Source: Ascaphus truei
Lineage: Eukaryota > Chordata > Amphibia > Anura > Ascaphidae
Length of the DNA: 64,000 bases
NCBI GenBank assembly: GCA_036426205.1
Contig: CM071586.1
Location: forward strand, 10,279,431 to 10,343,430
Direction: 5' to 3'
The notes beneath the pieces were generated by a model. It saw only the letters and a program-made list of their open reading frames with translations. It did not search any database and had not been told where the DNA came from. The translations under genes were made by a program, and so were the position numbers. Positions 31,588 to 43,375 of the stretch are shown here, piece after piece. The stretch's first letter is position 1. Each line of letters begins with the position of its first letter.

Positions 31588-31862
31588 CACTCACCCACCC
31601 CCTGCAGTATTAGGGACGCTCTTACCCATTCCCTGCAGTATGGGGGACGCTCTCACCCACCCCCTGCAGTATTAGGGACGCTCTCACCCATCCCCTGCAG
31701 TATTAGGGACGCTCTCACTCATCCCCTGCAGTATTAGGGATGCTCTCACCCATCCCCTGCAGTATTAGGGACGCTCTCACCCATCCCCTGCAGTATTAGG
31801 GACACTCTCACCCACCCCCTGCAGTATTAGGGACGCTCTCACCCACCCCCTGCAGTATTAGG
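31588..31862 (+). repeat. 31-bp minisatellite, about 9 units
   Basis: Same unit as 25117-25212; the L1 fragment begins directly after it. Confidence 0.88.
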
Positions 31863-32791
31863 AACTTTAACTATCGATGGAGCTCCTCCTGTATCAAATA
31901 TTTGGGAGTTAAGATATCGAGGACCTACCAATCATTATATCAACATAACTATCCGGCATAAGATTAATAATGATAAATCGGAAGCCCTGAATCTAAGCCT
32001 GCCATAGCCGGAGGTGAAACTCCTCAAACTAAACTTTAACTATCGATGGAGCTCCTCCTGTATCAAATATTTGGGAGTCAAGATATCGAGGACCTACCAA
32101 TCATTATATCAACATAACTCTCCAGCCCTGTTCCAAAGAATGGAACGCTAACCCAAATCAAAACTGCTGGCTAGAGATAGAAACGCACTATGCCGGGACG
32201 CCCTCACTGCCGGCCTGCCTTTGGTCCCTGAGTAAGGAAGACATGCAGAACAGCAAACTCAAATTAGGCCCTTTGAGACACACATGGGAGACTTGGTCGA
32301 AATGCAAATACAAATTTAAGCTCACAACACCTCAATCCCAATTTACACCAATTCACGAAAATCCGAAATTCCCACCTGGATGTGAGCCCAGACAATTCGA
32401 TCAATTCAAAACAAAAGATATCAAAGTGGTTGCCGACCTCCTGAGCTTCGGGGAGTTCCTGAGTTATCAAAGACTACAAATTAAATATGAAATGGTAGGA
32501 TTAAACGTTTTCAAATACCTACAAATTCTTCAAATACCTACAAATTCGGCACTTTATTCAAACATTATCCCCAACGTTGGAATTTCCCCCTCTCACTGGA
32601 TTCGAACGGCTCTGCAGAGAGACAGGCCACCAGAGAGGTCTTATAACGCAAATTTGTGCAGAACTGGAGAAGGCACCCGGAGCCCCCCAGTTGAAAAGTA
32701 AAAACCTGGATTAGGCTGTTATATCAAATGTACCTATAATGTTGTGAAATATTGTAACTGCCTAATAAAAAATTTGAAACAAAAAGAAAAT
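31863..32791 (+). mobile_element. L1-like ORF2 3' fragment, rearranged
   Basis: Short frames match the post-RT part of L1 ORF2 (NYRWSSSCIKYLGVKI near 31865, repeated near 32035) and the same segments of the longer copy at 37560-38480. It ends with CCTAATAAAAAATTTGAAAC near 32761, the L1 3' end with poly-A signal. Stops and an internal duplication make it dead. Confidence 0.75.
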
Positions 32792-33287
32792 GCAAGAAAA
32801 AATATACTTCCCAAACTTACTGCTGCAGCAAAAAGCTATTCCCACCTTTCTCCTAGGGTAAGAAATCCCTTTATGACTACTGCTATTACATGTGTGTGCT
32901 TAGACCTTTGGCACAGCTATAAGCATGGGAAATATTATTTATTTGTAAAGCGCCAACATTCTGCAGCGCGATACAATGGGGTACATGGAGTTATGTATAT
33001 TACATAATCAGTTACATACAAGTAAGGACAAACATGCACAAACAGATAGAGGTAATGAGGGCCTTGATCATCAGATCTTAGAATCTAGAGGAAATGAGGG
33101 ACAATGTTGAAACAAGGAAAGGTGGCTGCAGTAAGGAATCGGGGAACACGTCCTCTGCGACGTGTTCCCTCCTTACCTATTACTCAACACGCCTCCGCGC
33201 TGCTTACAGAGCGCGTGCGCGCACACAGGCTTTCTGCAAACACCGCAGAGCTTGGTCCTGCCCCCGCTCGTGTCACGCACGGCCAGT
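32792..33287. repeat. SINE-like repeat and unassigned sequence
   Basis: 32933-33070 contains TTTATTTGTAAAGCGCCAAC, a start typical of a common amphibian interspersed repeat that I cannot name. The remainder shows no gene. Confidence 0.5.
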
Positions 33288-33598
33288 GTTGCCACCTTCG
33301 ACTGACAGCCAACCCGGAGATTTTTTTTTTAAAATGACACTGTTGCCATGACAACGGGGCGCCATGCGGCGTCAAGTTGCCATGACAACGTGGCACCGCA
33401 TCACGTCATGACATGTGGCATCTCATTGTCATGGCAACGGGAATCACGTAATGCTGTTACCTCACGTGACGATCCCGTTGGCATGGCAACGCAGCGCCAT
33501 TTTACGCCGCGCAGCCTTATTGACAGTAGTTGTAGGGGGAGATGCCGAAGACATTGCTGTTGCAGGTACGGTTGCTGCGTTAATGGTATATGGAATTA
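33288..33598. repeat. RFX X-box-rich interspersed repeat, copy 2
   Basis: Same unit as 3778-4108. The first X-box-like motif, GTTGCCATGACAAC, is at 33342-33355. Confidence 0.65.
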
Positions 33599-33945
33599 GA
33601 GTTATATCCGGGGGACTGACGCGTCTCTTTACAGTATCACACGCGGAGAAATATTGTGATAACATTTATTAAATGAGATGAGAGACGCGGTGAGAGAAAC
33701 ACGTGTCTGACAAACATTCTCAGGGAGAAGCAGGAATATGTTATTCTGCATCATACAATTCTTATATTATAAAGCATTTCCATTTACTGACACAGCACAA
33801 ACATATATATGTAATGGGTATACGCTCCTATATTACTTCTATACGCTCGCTCCCAGAACAGGAACTAAACACAGATTAAAGCAATCAGATATCCCCAGGA
33901 CAGGTATGTGATATATATATATATATATATATCAAATGGAAATAT
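33599..33945 (-). repeat. TRIM 3' flank fragment
   Basis: Matches 17380-17720 (TRIM copy C 3' flank), with no TRIM coding part attached. Confidence 0.75.
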
Positions 33946-34142
33946 TACTGTATGCTCATTTGCATATCTTACCCCTTTCACCATTATCACCCAGCACACA
34001 GCACTTACACTGCAGCAAGGGATTCTGGGAAATGACATGCAAATGAGCACACAGTGCCACTTTCTGCTTCAAAATAATTTTAAACATGGTTCCCTATAGG
34101 CTTAAGCTTGCTGCATGGTCACCGCTTTAAGCACAGCCAGGG
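33946..34142. repeat. Short inverted-repeat element with paired octamer motifs
   Basis: TGCTCATTTGCAT (33953-33965) and ATGCAAATGAGCA (34040-34052) form a perfect 13-bp inverted pair, each containing the POU octamer ATTTGCAT. The sequence between includes GGATTCTGGGAAAT. It resembles a MITE; family unknown. Confidence 0.6.
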
Positions 34143-34376
34143 TTAAGATGCACCCTGCAGTGGGAGGGACAGCTGTGAGGGGCTGTGGGTCCTGTCTGTG
34201 TCCCCCTGCAGTGGGAGGGACAGATGTGAGGGGCTGTGTGTCCTGTCTGTGTCACCCTACAGTGGGAGGGACAGATGTGAGGGGCTGTGTGTCCTGTCTG
34301 TGTCCCCCTGCAGTGGGAGGGACAGATGTGAGGGGCTGTGTGTCCTGTCTGTGTCCCACTGCAGTGGGAGGGACAG
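34143..34376 (+). repeat. 51-bp minisatellite, about 4.5 units
   Basis: Unit contains GCAGTGGGAGGGACAGATGT and then GGGGCTGTGTGTCCTG. The open frame across it is a 17-residue periodic artefact. Confidence 0.88.
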
Positions 34377-34469
34377 ATAGAACATGTCTCAGTTTCACCT
34401 TCTTCTTCTCAGAGGCCTCATTCAGTGACTCCACCTGGTGTCCCCTGTGCTCTCCGACCAGGCAGCAGG
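34377..34469 (-). pseudogene. TRIM B-box2/coiled-coil fragment
   Basis: The minus strand reads GEHRGHQVESLNEASEKKK and a few more residues, as in copies A-C. It is bounded by the 51-bp minisatellite and the palindrome. Confidence 0.85.
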
Positions 34470-34523
34470 TCCCCCAGCAATCCCTGCTTTACTGCGCGCA
34501 GTAAAGCAGGGATTGCTGGGGGA
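34470..34523. repeat. Perfect 54-bp palindrome
   Basis: Two 27-base arms with no spacer (centre 34496/34497). The right arm is the first 41-bp unit of the array and the left arm is an inverted unit. Confidence 0.92.
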
Positions 34524-34985
34524 TGAGTTTCCGTGCGCGCAGTAAAGCAGGGATTGCTGGGGGATGAGTTTCCGGGCGCGCAGTAAAGCAGGGATAGCTG
34601 GGGATGAGTTTCCGGGCGCGCAGTAAAGCAGGGATTGCTGGGGGATGGGTTTCCGTGCGCGCAGTAAAGCAGGGATTGCTGGGGGATGAGTTTACGGGCG
34701 CGCAGTAAAGCAGGGATTGCTGGGGGTGAGTTTCCGGGCGCGCAGTAAAGCAGGGATTGCTGGGGGATGTGTTTCCGGGCGCGCAGTAAAGCAGGGATTG
34801 CTCGGGGATGGGTTTCCGGGCGCGCAGTAAAGCAGGGATTGCTGGGGGATGAGTTTCCGGGTGCGCAGTAAAGCAGGGATTGCTGGGGGATGAGTTTCCG
34901 GGCGTGCAGTAAAGCAGGGATTGCTGGGGGATGAGTTTCCGGGCGCGCAGTAAAGCAGGGATTGCTGGGGGATGAGTTTCAGGGG
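34497..34985 (+). repeat. 41-bp minisatellite of LTR-A, about 12 units
   Basis: Unit core GCAGTAAAGCAGGGATTGCT followed by GGGGGATGAGTTTCC, 41 bp by counting successive CAGTA positions. It ends in the same sequence (TTTCAGGGGGTTTTGC) as the single unit at 3682. Confidence 0.9.
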
Positions 34986-35504
34986 GTTTTGCGGAGGAAT
35001 TGTCGTCAGAATGTGCCTAGGAGGTTGGGGTCCGGAGTTGTCGGTTCCCCTATAAATGTACCCGGGATTCATGCCTGATTTTCGGATACATAAAAGCACA
35101 TTGTCCTGGCAATACCTCCCCTTGAAAACGCAAGCGTGACTCACCACTAGGGTACCCTGCTTCAGCACAGCCCAGAAAGGCACAGGGATGAACAGGTATC
35201 CCTGCAGCTGAGGGAATCCCTAGGTTAAGGGGGGTACCCCAGTTAGTGCCAAGGTGTCCCAAAACCTGTATTGGGTATAAGTATAGATAAACCTGACCTG
35301 TTTAGGGGCTTTTGGGGTTCCCTGTGTCGTAGAAACTCCAGATTTTGGGAGTGTAAGTTTTAGGTGGGATATTTGGGTGAAAATGTCTTCCTTTTGTTTG
35401 CACGGGATCGGGGGGCCCAGCTACTGGCGGTCCCCTGATTCTCCCCAGCGTGCAGACACTATTTGTGGGTTTGCGGGGTGAATTACACCGGGGCTTCCCC
35501 GGGT
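34986..35504 (+). mobile_element. LTR-A fragment after the 41-bp array
   Basis: Matches 43375-43890 and 58135-58645: CCTATAAATG box, then CTAGGTTAAGGGGGGTACCC, to CTTCCCCGGGT. The L1 copy replaces the rest. Confidence 0.7.
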
Positions 35505-38500
35505 AATCGACAAGCACCCCATTAATCATGTCAAAAACAACAGTGATCCGGAGGGTAATTTCTGGTGGTTATTTTTTTTTTATGGCTCCTAGCGGGCTCG
35601 GCACATTGCCCTGATCAATCGTTACCGCCCCCAAACAGAACCAAACAGCATTTCTAAAAACTGTTGCTCGTAGGCGTTGACGCCGGGATATCTGTATCGA
35701 TGATATTGTGAGGGGAACTAACATGGATCCTAGAATCCCACCGAGACAGATCACCATCAATGGGTCTTCCCGCACGCCCCCTCCCAGATCAAGGGGTAAA
35801 AAGTTTAGGGGAAAGATGAGCGATTTCTCCACTGGTGGATGTTTGGGAACCCAACCCATCAGGGTCAGAGAGACTACAACAATTTTTACTCAGCAGCTCA
35901 CCAGACCTACTCTCGAATTAACTTTTTCTACCACCAAAAATGTGATGGCGGCCACCATTGAATCAGACATTGGCTCCAATCACCTGGTCGATCACGCACA
36001 CGATCACCCTGACACCCTATCATACACCTTTAGTTGAAAACCAACGATTACTCCTGGAGACTAACTGATTCACTATCTTATTCACCCTGAACGGTAAAAG
36101 GGTAAATAGAACCCATTAAGGCTATTTCTTTTTCAACGCAGGGGACAGTCTCCTCTCCAGCAATCCTATAGGGCAGCCCATAAGGCACATCAGAGGGAAT
36201 TTATATCCATACGACATCCCACAGATGAAAAAAGCCCGCCAAGCAAATCAAATAACCACAGATAGTACAAAACAATAGAACAAGCCCCCATAAGGATAAC
36301 CCTTCAAAAAGATAACCAAAACATGCTAATGGCCGGAGACAAAACTTAGGCAAGTCCACTGGCGGATTGAAAAGGGCCCTCAAATGGAAACCAATGCAAC
36401 AATATATAATTAAAGGGTTAATCAATGCCGATATACTTCTTGGCCAGTAAGTTTGAGCAAGGGATACAAAAAAAGATCACAACATAACAGTCGATCAAGA
36501 GTGGTCTGGGGGATGCAATAAGTGACAGCAAAATGCAGCGAATTTCACAAAATATTTACTGAGCTCTACAACTAAGATCTAAAAACGCCGACCCTGACTA
36601 TAGCACCAACTCATAGACACATACCACCTAGACAAATGTCAACTCCCTGTATATAAAGAGGAGGAAACTAACACGGTCCTCGATGTCTGAGATTACAAAA
36701 GAGGAACTGGAAAAAGGCGGCATCAAATCACAAAATACTAATTCTCCATGGCCTGACGGTTTCACAAATGTCTATACAAGAGATTCTTGCCCACACTATC
36801 CACGCATATCTTAAAAAACATTCAACACTTTAGTTGGAAGGGAACAAATTCCCCCCTCAATGTCTCTAGCCAAACATAGCTATCATACACAAGGACGGCA
36901 GAGACCGATGCAATGTGGAAGCTATGCCAATCTCCCTCCTCAACAGCAATCTCAAATATACAGTAAAAATGTCAAACAGATTGACCCCATTTACCGAGAC
37001 TAATGTAATATTGAGCAAGTAGGATTTGTCGCGGGCAGGCAAGCCTCAGACAAACACTCGGAAGATAATCAAACATTATTGACCATGGTACACCTCACAG
37101 GGACCAAAGCACCACTTTTTAGCTTAGATGCAGAGAGGCGTTCGATAGAATAAAATGGCAATTTTTGGACCATACTATGCGCAAATTGGCTTCAAAGACG
37201 CATACTTAGAAGGGGTCGTAGACTCTACCAACCCGTCGCTACAGTTAAATTAAGCGGGGGCAATAACAGAGATTCGAGATTACAAATGGAACTCGACAGG
37301 GATGCCCCCTATCTCCTCTCCTCTTTGCACTACCATAGCGCACTGGCATCGGCAATACGACTCAATATAGACATCCAAGGAATAGAATTGGTCACAGGCA
37401 GCACCAAAATATCCCTATCGCAGACGATGTCATCTTAACTCTTCTCCAAACCCCAAAAGTCCCTACCCAACTTCCAAAAAGAAATCAGAGATTTGAAAAT
37501 CCCAGGATATAAATTATTAATGATAAATCGGAAGCCCTGAATCTAAGCCTGCCAGAGCGAGGTGAAAACTCCTCAAACTAAACTTTAACTATCGATGGAG
37601 CTCCTCCTGTATCAAATATTTGGGAGTAAGATATCGAGGACCTACCAATCATTATACAAATAAACTATCCGGCCCTGTTCCAAAAAAATCAAACAAGATC
37701 TAAATAAATGGGGGGGATACCAGATATCTTGGATCGGGAGAATGATCTCAGTTAAAATGAACATATCCTAGATGCTATATTACTTCAGACTCTCCCGATC
37801 CACATCCTGGCTTGGAATTAAAAAACATCCAAAAGCTAATCTTCAATTCATTTGGCAAGGGAAGAAACCAGAGTCCCAGAACGGTTCTTTTGGCCGCAAG
37901 GAGGAGGGGAGGAATGGGAGTCCCAGACATCCAAGATACTACCTAGCCGCACAACGCGACAGGTAGTGGTCTGGAACGCTAACCCAAATCAAAAACTGCT
38001 GGCTAGAGATAGAAACGCACTATGCCGGGACGCCCTCACTGCCGGCCTGCCTTTGGTCCTGAGTAAGGAAGACGCAGAACAGCAAACTCAAATTAGGCCC
38101 ATGGACACAATGGGAGACCTAGGTCGAAATGCAAATACAAATTTTAAGCCGACACCACACCTCAATCCCCAACTTACACCAATTCACGAAAATCCGAAAT
38201 TCCACCTGGATGTGAGCCAGAGACCAATTCGATCAATTCAAAACAAAAGATATCAAGTGGTTGCCGACCTCCTGAGCTTCGGGGGAGTTCCTGAGTTATC
38301 AAAGACTAAAACTAAATAGAAAATGTAGATTAAACGTTTTCAAATACCTACAAATTCGGCACTTTATTAAAATATCCCAACGTTGGAATTTCCCCCTCTC
38401 ACTGGATTCGAACGGCTCTGCAGAGAGACAGGGCCACCAGAGAGGTGTCTTATAACGCAAATGTGTGCAGAACTGGGAGAAGGCACCCGAAGCCCCCACA

Positions 38501-39378
38501 CACGACTATATGCTTCATTTGGCAGCAGAATTGGATAACGTTATAGACCCAGAGGATGGGAAAGAATTGGGGAAATGCCTCAGGAACTTCCATATGGACC
38601 ACAATCAAAGAAAATATAAATAAAATACTATTTCGCTGGTATTTAGCCACAATAGAATAAATCAAATCTACCCCCAGGCTTCCGATTTATGCTGGAGAGG
38701 TTTGCGGTCAAAAGGGGACATGGCCACATCTGGTGGTCATGCCCGGAAATTCAGAAGATACTGGGAAACCATTCAAAATCTAATTGAAGAGGTCACGGAC
38801 CTCAAAATACCCATTGACCCGCTGACCTATCTGTTGGCCAGGCCTTAGTACGCGGACCGACCAACAGGCAAATTAGTCTCCTTCATTCTCAACTGCGGCG
38901 AGATGTGCGGTGGCAGCCGCCTGAAGAAGGTGTATCCCCCCTCCAAGCAAACAGTGATAAAAAAGAGGCAAGAGGTGAGATTAGAGAGACTATCTGCTTT
39001 TTGAAAAGATCCACCACCTCTTTTATAACATTTGGGAACCTGGATAATCACATGGCGCTACTGCGACCGAACCCTCTATAGAAATAGAGACAGGGACACA
39101 ACAAAGAGAACTAAGGCCCTAAAAAGGGAAGCCAAAGAGAAGGGGAGCAATGCCCCCATCCCCCTCCACCCCCCCACTCTCCCATTTCACTCTTCTAACA
39201 ACATTTCTGTTTCCATACTCACGTCACGACAGCCCCCGAAGGGTCAGGGGGGGCGGTTGAGTCTATCTCCTACCCCCCCCCCAGTGAAAGTAAAAACCTG
39301 GATTAGGCGTTATATCAAATGTACCTATAATGTTGGAACTATTGTAAACTGCCTAATAAAAAATTTGAAACAAAAAAA
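35505..39378 (+). mobile_element. L1-like LINE ORF2, heavily decayed
   Basis: Fragments in order: endonuclease end (FSTTKNVMAATIESDIGS near 35925), a spacer, RT pieces (DRIKWQF near 37143, NGTRQGCPLSPLLFA near 37290, ADDVILTLL near 37425), the post-RT region (INDKSEALNLSLPE near 37518), then the 3' end with CCTAATAAAAAATTTGAAAC near 39350. There are many stops and single-base indels. No intact frame above 155 codons. Related to the L1 at 44783-47580. Confidence 0.82.
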
Positions 39379-39889
39379 GATGCCGTCCCACCTAGGGCCA
39401 AAATAATCAGTGGGCAGAGTTATATCGGGGAACTAACGCATCTCTGTTACAGTATCACACACCTAGAAAATATTGTGATAACATTTATTAAATGATATGA
39501 GAGAGCGGTGAGATAAACACTTGTCTGACAAAACATTCTCAGGAGAAGCAGGAATATGTTATTCTGCATCATACAATTCTTATATTATAAAGCATTTCCA
39601 TTTACTGACACAGCACAAACATATATATGTAATGGGTTATACGCTCCTATATACTCTATACGCTCGCCTCCCAGAACAGGAACTAAACAAAGATTAAAGC
39701 AATCAGATATCCCAGGACGGTATGTGAGTATAATATATATATACACATTGCAAAGTGCTTGAAGGGCCCCTCTGGGTTAACTGATAATACAATGAGATAT
39801 ATTCCCCTGTTCTCTCCCTCGCTCACTGAATCCTCCCCGTATATTCTTATTTCTATGTACTATATTATATATACTGTTTCTATGGGTTC
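39379..39889 (-). other. TRIM copy D 3' flank
   Basis: Matches 17355-17889; probable 3' UTR on the minus strand. The L1 3' end joins it directly. Confidence 0.7.
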
Positions 39890-41440
39890 CCCTGCTGGGC
39901 CGGGATAAGTACTCGAGCTCCTGGTTCTGACCAGCCATTATTACATACCAGAACGCAGCATGAAGAGCTCAGTGAAGGTGGCGTGCGTGACGTGTGTAAG
40001 TGTCTGATCGGGTCACACATCTGATAAAAGGACAGCCGCCCAGCCTCATAGTCCAGGTATATTCCTAATCTCTGCACGGGAGACTCGGGATATATCTGTG
40101 TGCGTATTGAGTTATGTATCACTGAATGTTTATTATCCCACATTTCCAAACCCCAGGACTTCTTATTATGTCCTATGAGGGACCGAACTCCTTTCCTTAC
40201 TATACTGGGATAGGAAATCCCTACCCCTGACCCTGATTCACTGATCTCCACTTCCCAGTAATGTTGTCCTGAGGAAAAACTCCTGGTGCTTAAAACCTGA
40301 TAACTCTCAAATCTCCCTGGTGTATTTGGGCGTAACTGGTCTGTTTCTGAGCAGGATGCAGTTTTCAGGTCACCTGACACAGATACATTATTAGCAGCTG
40401 TATTTACATCCAGTAATATGCCTGATACCCCTGCACATAGAACCCGCTCTTTGCTTTTAGATCAGTCACAATATCAGCTAATTCTTGTAAGGTCAGTGGG
40501 ATCAGAACCTCATCCAAATCCCCTACAGCAGGGACCTTATTACCCCTCTCTCTCGTCCTCAGCATTGTCTGATTCCGTCCCTGTAAGACAGTTAGTGGAT
40601 CAGTGATGTTGCTCAGCTCTCAATGTGAAGCATCTTCCGGACAGCTCGTCCTTCTCTAATTCCAGCTGCTGGATTAGATCAAGAGACTCGGAGAGGAAAA
40701 CTGCTCTTCCAACTGGGGACTCACTCAGGACTCGCTTCTAGGATTCCAGCTGTGTCCTGTGTCCCTAATCAGGGCAGTGACTCGGTCCTGTTACCCAGCT
40801 GCTTTCTCGGCTGTTCTCCTTTGTTCTGCAGACTCTGGGCCCTTTTCTCAGTCTCCTTCTCTCACTGAGGTCAGTCTCTCCAGAACAGTCTCAGTTTCAC
40901 TTCTTCTTCTCAGAGGCCTCATTCAGCAACTCCACTGGTGTCCCCTGTGCTCTCGACCAGGCAGCAGGTCACACAGATACGGCGCATCAGTGCCAGTAAT
41001 AACTTCAGGATCTCCTGTGGACGGGGCATTTCCTGTTCTTTAAGGAGGTGGTTTGGCTCAGTTAGACGTGTTCCTCTGACTTGCTGTGGTCTCTTAGGTG
41101 AATATCACACAGGGAGGGCGTCACAAAGCAGACATGTTTTAGCAGCGGTACAGAGGAGGGTACACAGTAAGTGCAGAAGATCTACACCCTCCTCCTGCCT
41201 CTGGCTGAGTGAAGGAAACGCTCCACTATGTTACACAGCTTCAGGTCCTCTGCAGTGCAGGACGCTCCTGAAAACTTTTCTGCATTCAGGACAGGTATAA
41301 AGTCCAGATCCTCCTGGGAATCCACACATCCCAATACAGCCCTGGCAGAAGTTATGCCCACATCTCAGCATTAAAGGCTGTGTATAAATGCTCAGGCAGA
41401 GTGGGCAGGTTAGCTCCTCTCTCAGACCAGCAGACGCCAT
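39890..41440 (-). pseudogene. TRIM family E3 ligase copy D, many frameshifts
   Basis: The ATG at 41440 starts MASAGLREELTCPLCLSIYT, with RING residues CGHNFC and CPEC, but the frame breaks at about 41240. The B-box and coiled coil (41230-40400) contain many single-base deletions. 39880-40380 is open over most of the PRY/SPRY (GQHYWEVEIS, YEAGRLSFY), then shifts near 39990, so the natural end is lost. Indels are far denser than substitutions compared with copies A-C, which suggests sequencing error on top of any real decay. The family are ubiquitin ligases. Confidence 0.85.
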
Positions 41441-41749
41441 GCTTGGAAGCAGCAAACAGGAAACGAAACTACATGCTCCTTTCTCTCATATAAACAGTGG
41501 GGCGTTTCCCTTCTCAGCACACAGGGGCGGGGAGTTTGTTATCAGACTTTAGCTGTGTGACCATAACCTGTAAGTTCCTGGCTGCAGTATACAATATGAG
41601 GAATGGTATTTAAAAGAATTGCAGCATGTCTCCTATTGCTCACATGGGGTGTTTGGTGACATGTGACAGAGATTTAGCACTTCAGGTGTTAAGTACCTTT
41701 TAAGTCAGCTGTGTGTGTTAAGAAAGGCAGAGGCCCCAGATGGGGCCGT
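41441..41749 (-). promoter_or_regulatory. TRIM copy D 5' flank with IRF-like site, then flank segment
   Basis: GGAAACGAAACT at 41459-41470. 41605-41749 is the flank segment leading to LTR-A, without the insertions seen at 2948 and 8996. Confidence 0.5.
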
Positions 41750-41844
41750 TGTGACGGGAGGGGTGACCTGGCTCACAAAGGTTAAGCCCGGTTTTGGTTA
41801 CCTGATCCATGTATAAGGGTCCAAGAGAGTTAGCTCGTGGCCAG

Positions 41845-42507
41845 TGTCAGGTAATGTCATGAGATATTGGGTATTTTTAATCCCTCTGGGGCTTAAGGGG
41901 TTAATGAGCTACAGTTTTAGGCAAATACAAAATGCTGAGTCTGAAACAGGTCAGAACTGTTTCTTTCAACTGCTCTGAATTTCAAAGGGATTTACTTGGG
42001 GAGGGGGTGTCAGTGTGGATGGCCCACTCAAGGTGTCAATTAATTAATTAATTAATCAAGGTCTACAGACAGGGTTGGGTGAGACCAGCTTCAAGGGATG
42101 TTGTAGAAGGGGTGGGCTCATGAAGGGGCCCTAAGAAAGAATTGTACTGAGGTCTGCTATGCTTTCCAAGCATGCCCCTGGTCAGATCTGATGTTTTACA
42201 ACCTGCCCAGACTTAAGTACAATTCTTATCTTAGGGCCCCTTCATGAGCCCACCCCTTCTACAACATCCCTTGAAGCTGTTCTCCCCCAACCCTGTTGTA
42301 GACCTTGATTAATTCAATTGACACCTTGAGTGTGGCCATCCACAAGGACCCCCCTCCCAAGTAAATCCCTTTGAATCTAAGAGCAGTTCAAAGAAACAGT
42401 TCTGACCTGTTCAGACTCAGCATTTTGTATTTTCCTAAAACTGAGCTCATAACCCCTAAGCCCCAGAGGATTAAAAATACCCAATATCTGATGACATTAT
42501 CCTGACA
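41845..42507. mobile_element. Foldback (long inverted repeat) element
   Basis: The 663-bp element has arms of about 310 bp (41845-42155 and 42190-42507), beginning TGTCAGG and ending CCTGACA. GCCAG/CCCAG flanks it as a likely 5-bp target duplication (41840-41844, 42508-42512). No ORF. The second arm explains the orphan arm at 10580-10945. Confidence 0.82.
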
Positions 42508-42564
42508 CCCAGTAACATTGTATCTTTACCATGTGTTACCGTAATAAATATTTTTTGTGTTTTC

Positions 42565-43375
42565 CCCTTTCGGGCACCATAGTAAGCAGGATTGCTGTGG
42601 ATAGTTTCGGGCGCGCGAGTAAAGCGGGATTGCTGGTGGGGGCTGTTTTCCGGGCGCGCAGTAAAGCGGATGATGGGGTGAGTTTCGGGCGCGCAGTAAA
42701 GCAGGGATTGCTGGGGATGAGTTTACGGGGCTCAGTAAAGCAGGATGCTGGGGGATGAGTTTCGGGCGCGCAGTAAAGCAGGGATTGCTGGGGATGAGTT
42801 CCGGGCGCGCAGTAAAGCAGGGATTGCTGGGGGATGAGTTTCGGGCGGCAGTAAGCAGGATTGTGGGGGATAAGTTGGGGCGCAAAAGCAGGATTGCTGG
42901 GGATGTGTTTCCGGCACGCGGTGTAAAGAGGGACTGCTGGGGGATGAGTTTCCGGGGCGCGCGGTAAAGGGATGCTGGGGGGTGAGTTTCCAGGCGCGAA
43001 GTAAAGCTGGGATTGCTGGGGGATGATGTTTCCGGCGCGCGCGTATAAAGCAGGGATTGCTGGGGGATGAGTTTCTGGGCAGCATGTGCAGTAAAGCAGG
43101 GATTGCCAGGGGATGAGTTTCGGCGCGGCGCTGGTTAAAGCAGGGATTGCTGGGGGATGAGTTTTCGGGCGTGCAGTAAAGCAGGGATTTGCAGGGGGAT
43201 GAGTTCCGGGCGCGCAGTAAAGCAGGGATTGCTGGGGGATGAGTTTCCGGGCACGCAGTAAAGCAGGGATTGCTGGGGGATGAGTTTCCGGGCGCGCAGT
43301 AAAGCAGGGATTGCTGGGGGATGAGTTTCCGGGCACGCAGTAAAGCAGGGATTGCTGGGGGATGAGTTTCAGGGG
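42565..43375 (+). repeat. 41-bp minisatellite of LTR-A, about 20 units
   Basis: Same unit as 34497-34985. The first half has many indels between units; the last five units are nearly perfect. Confidence 0.88.
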
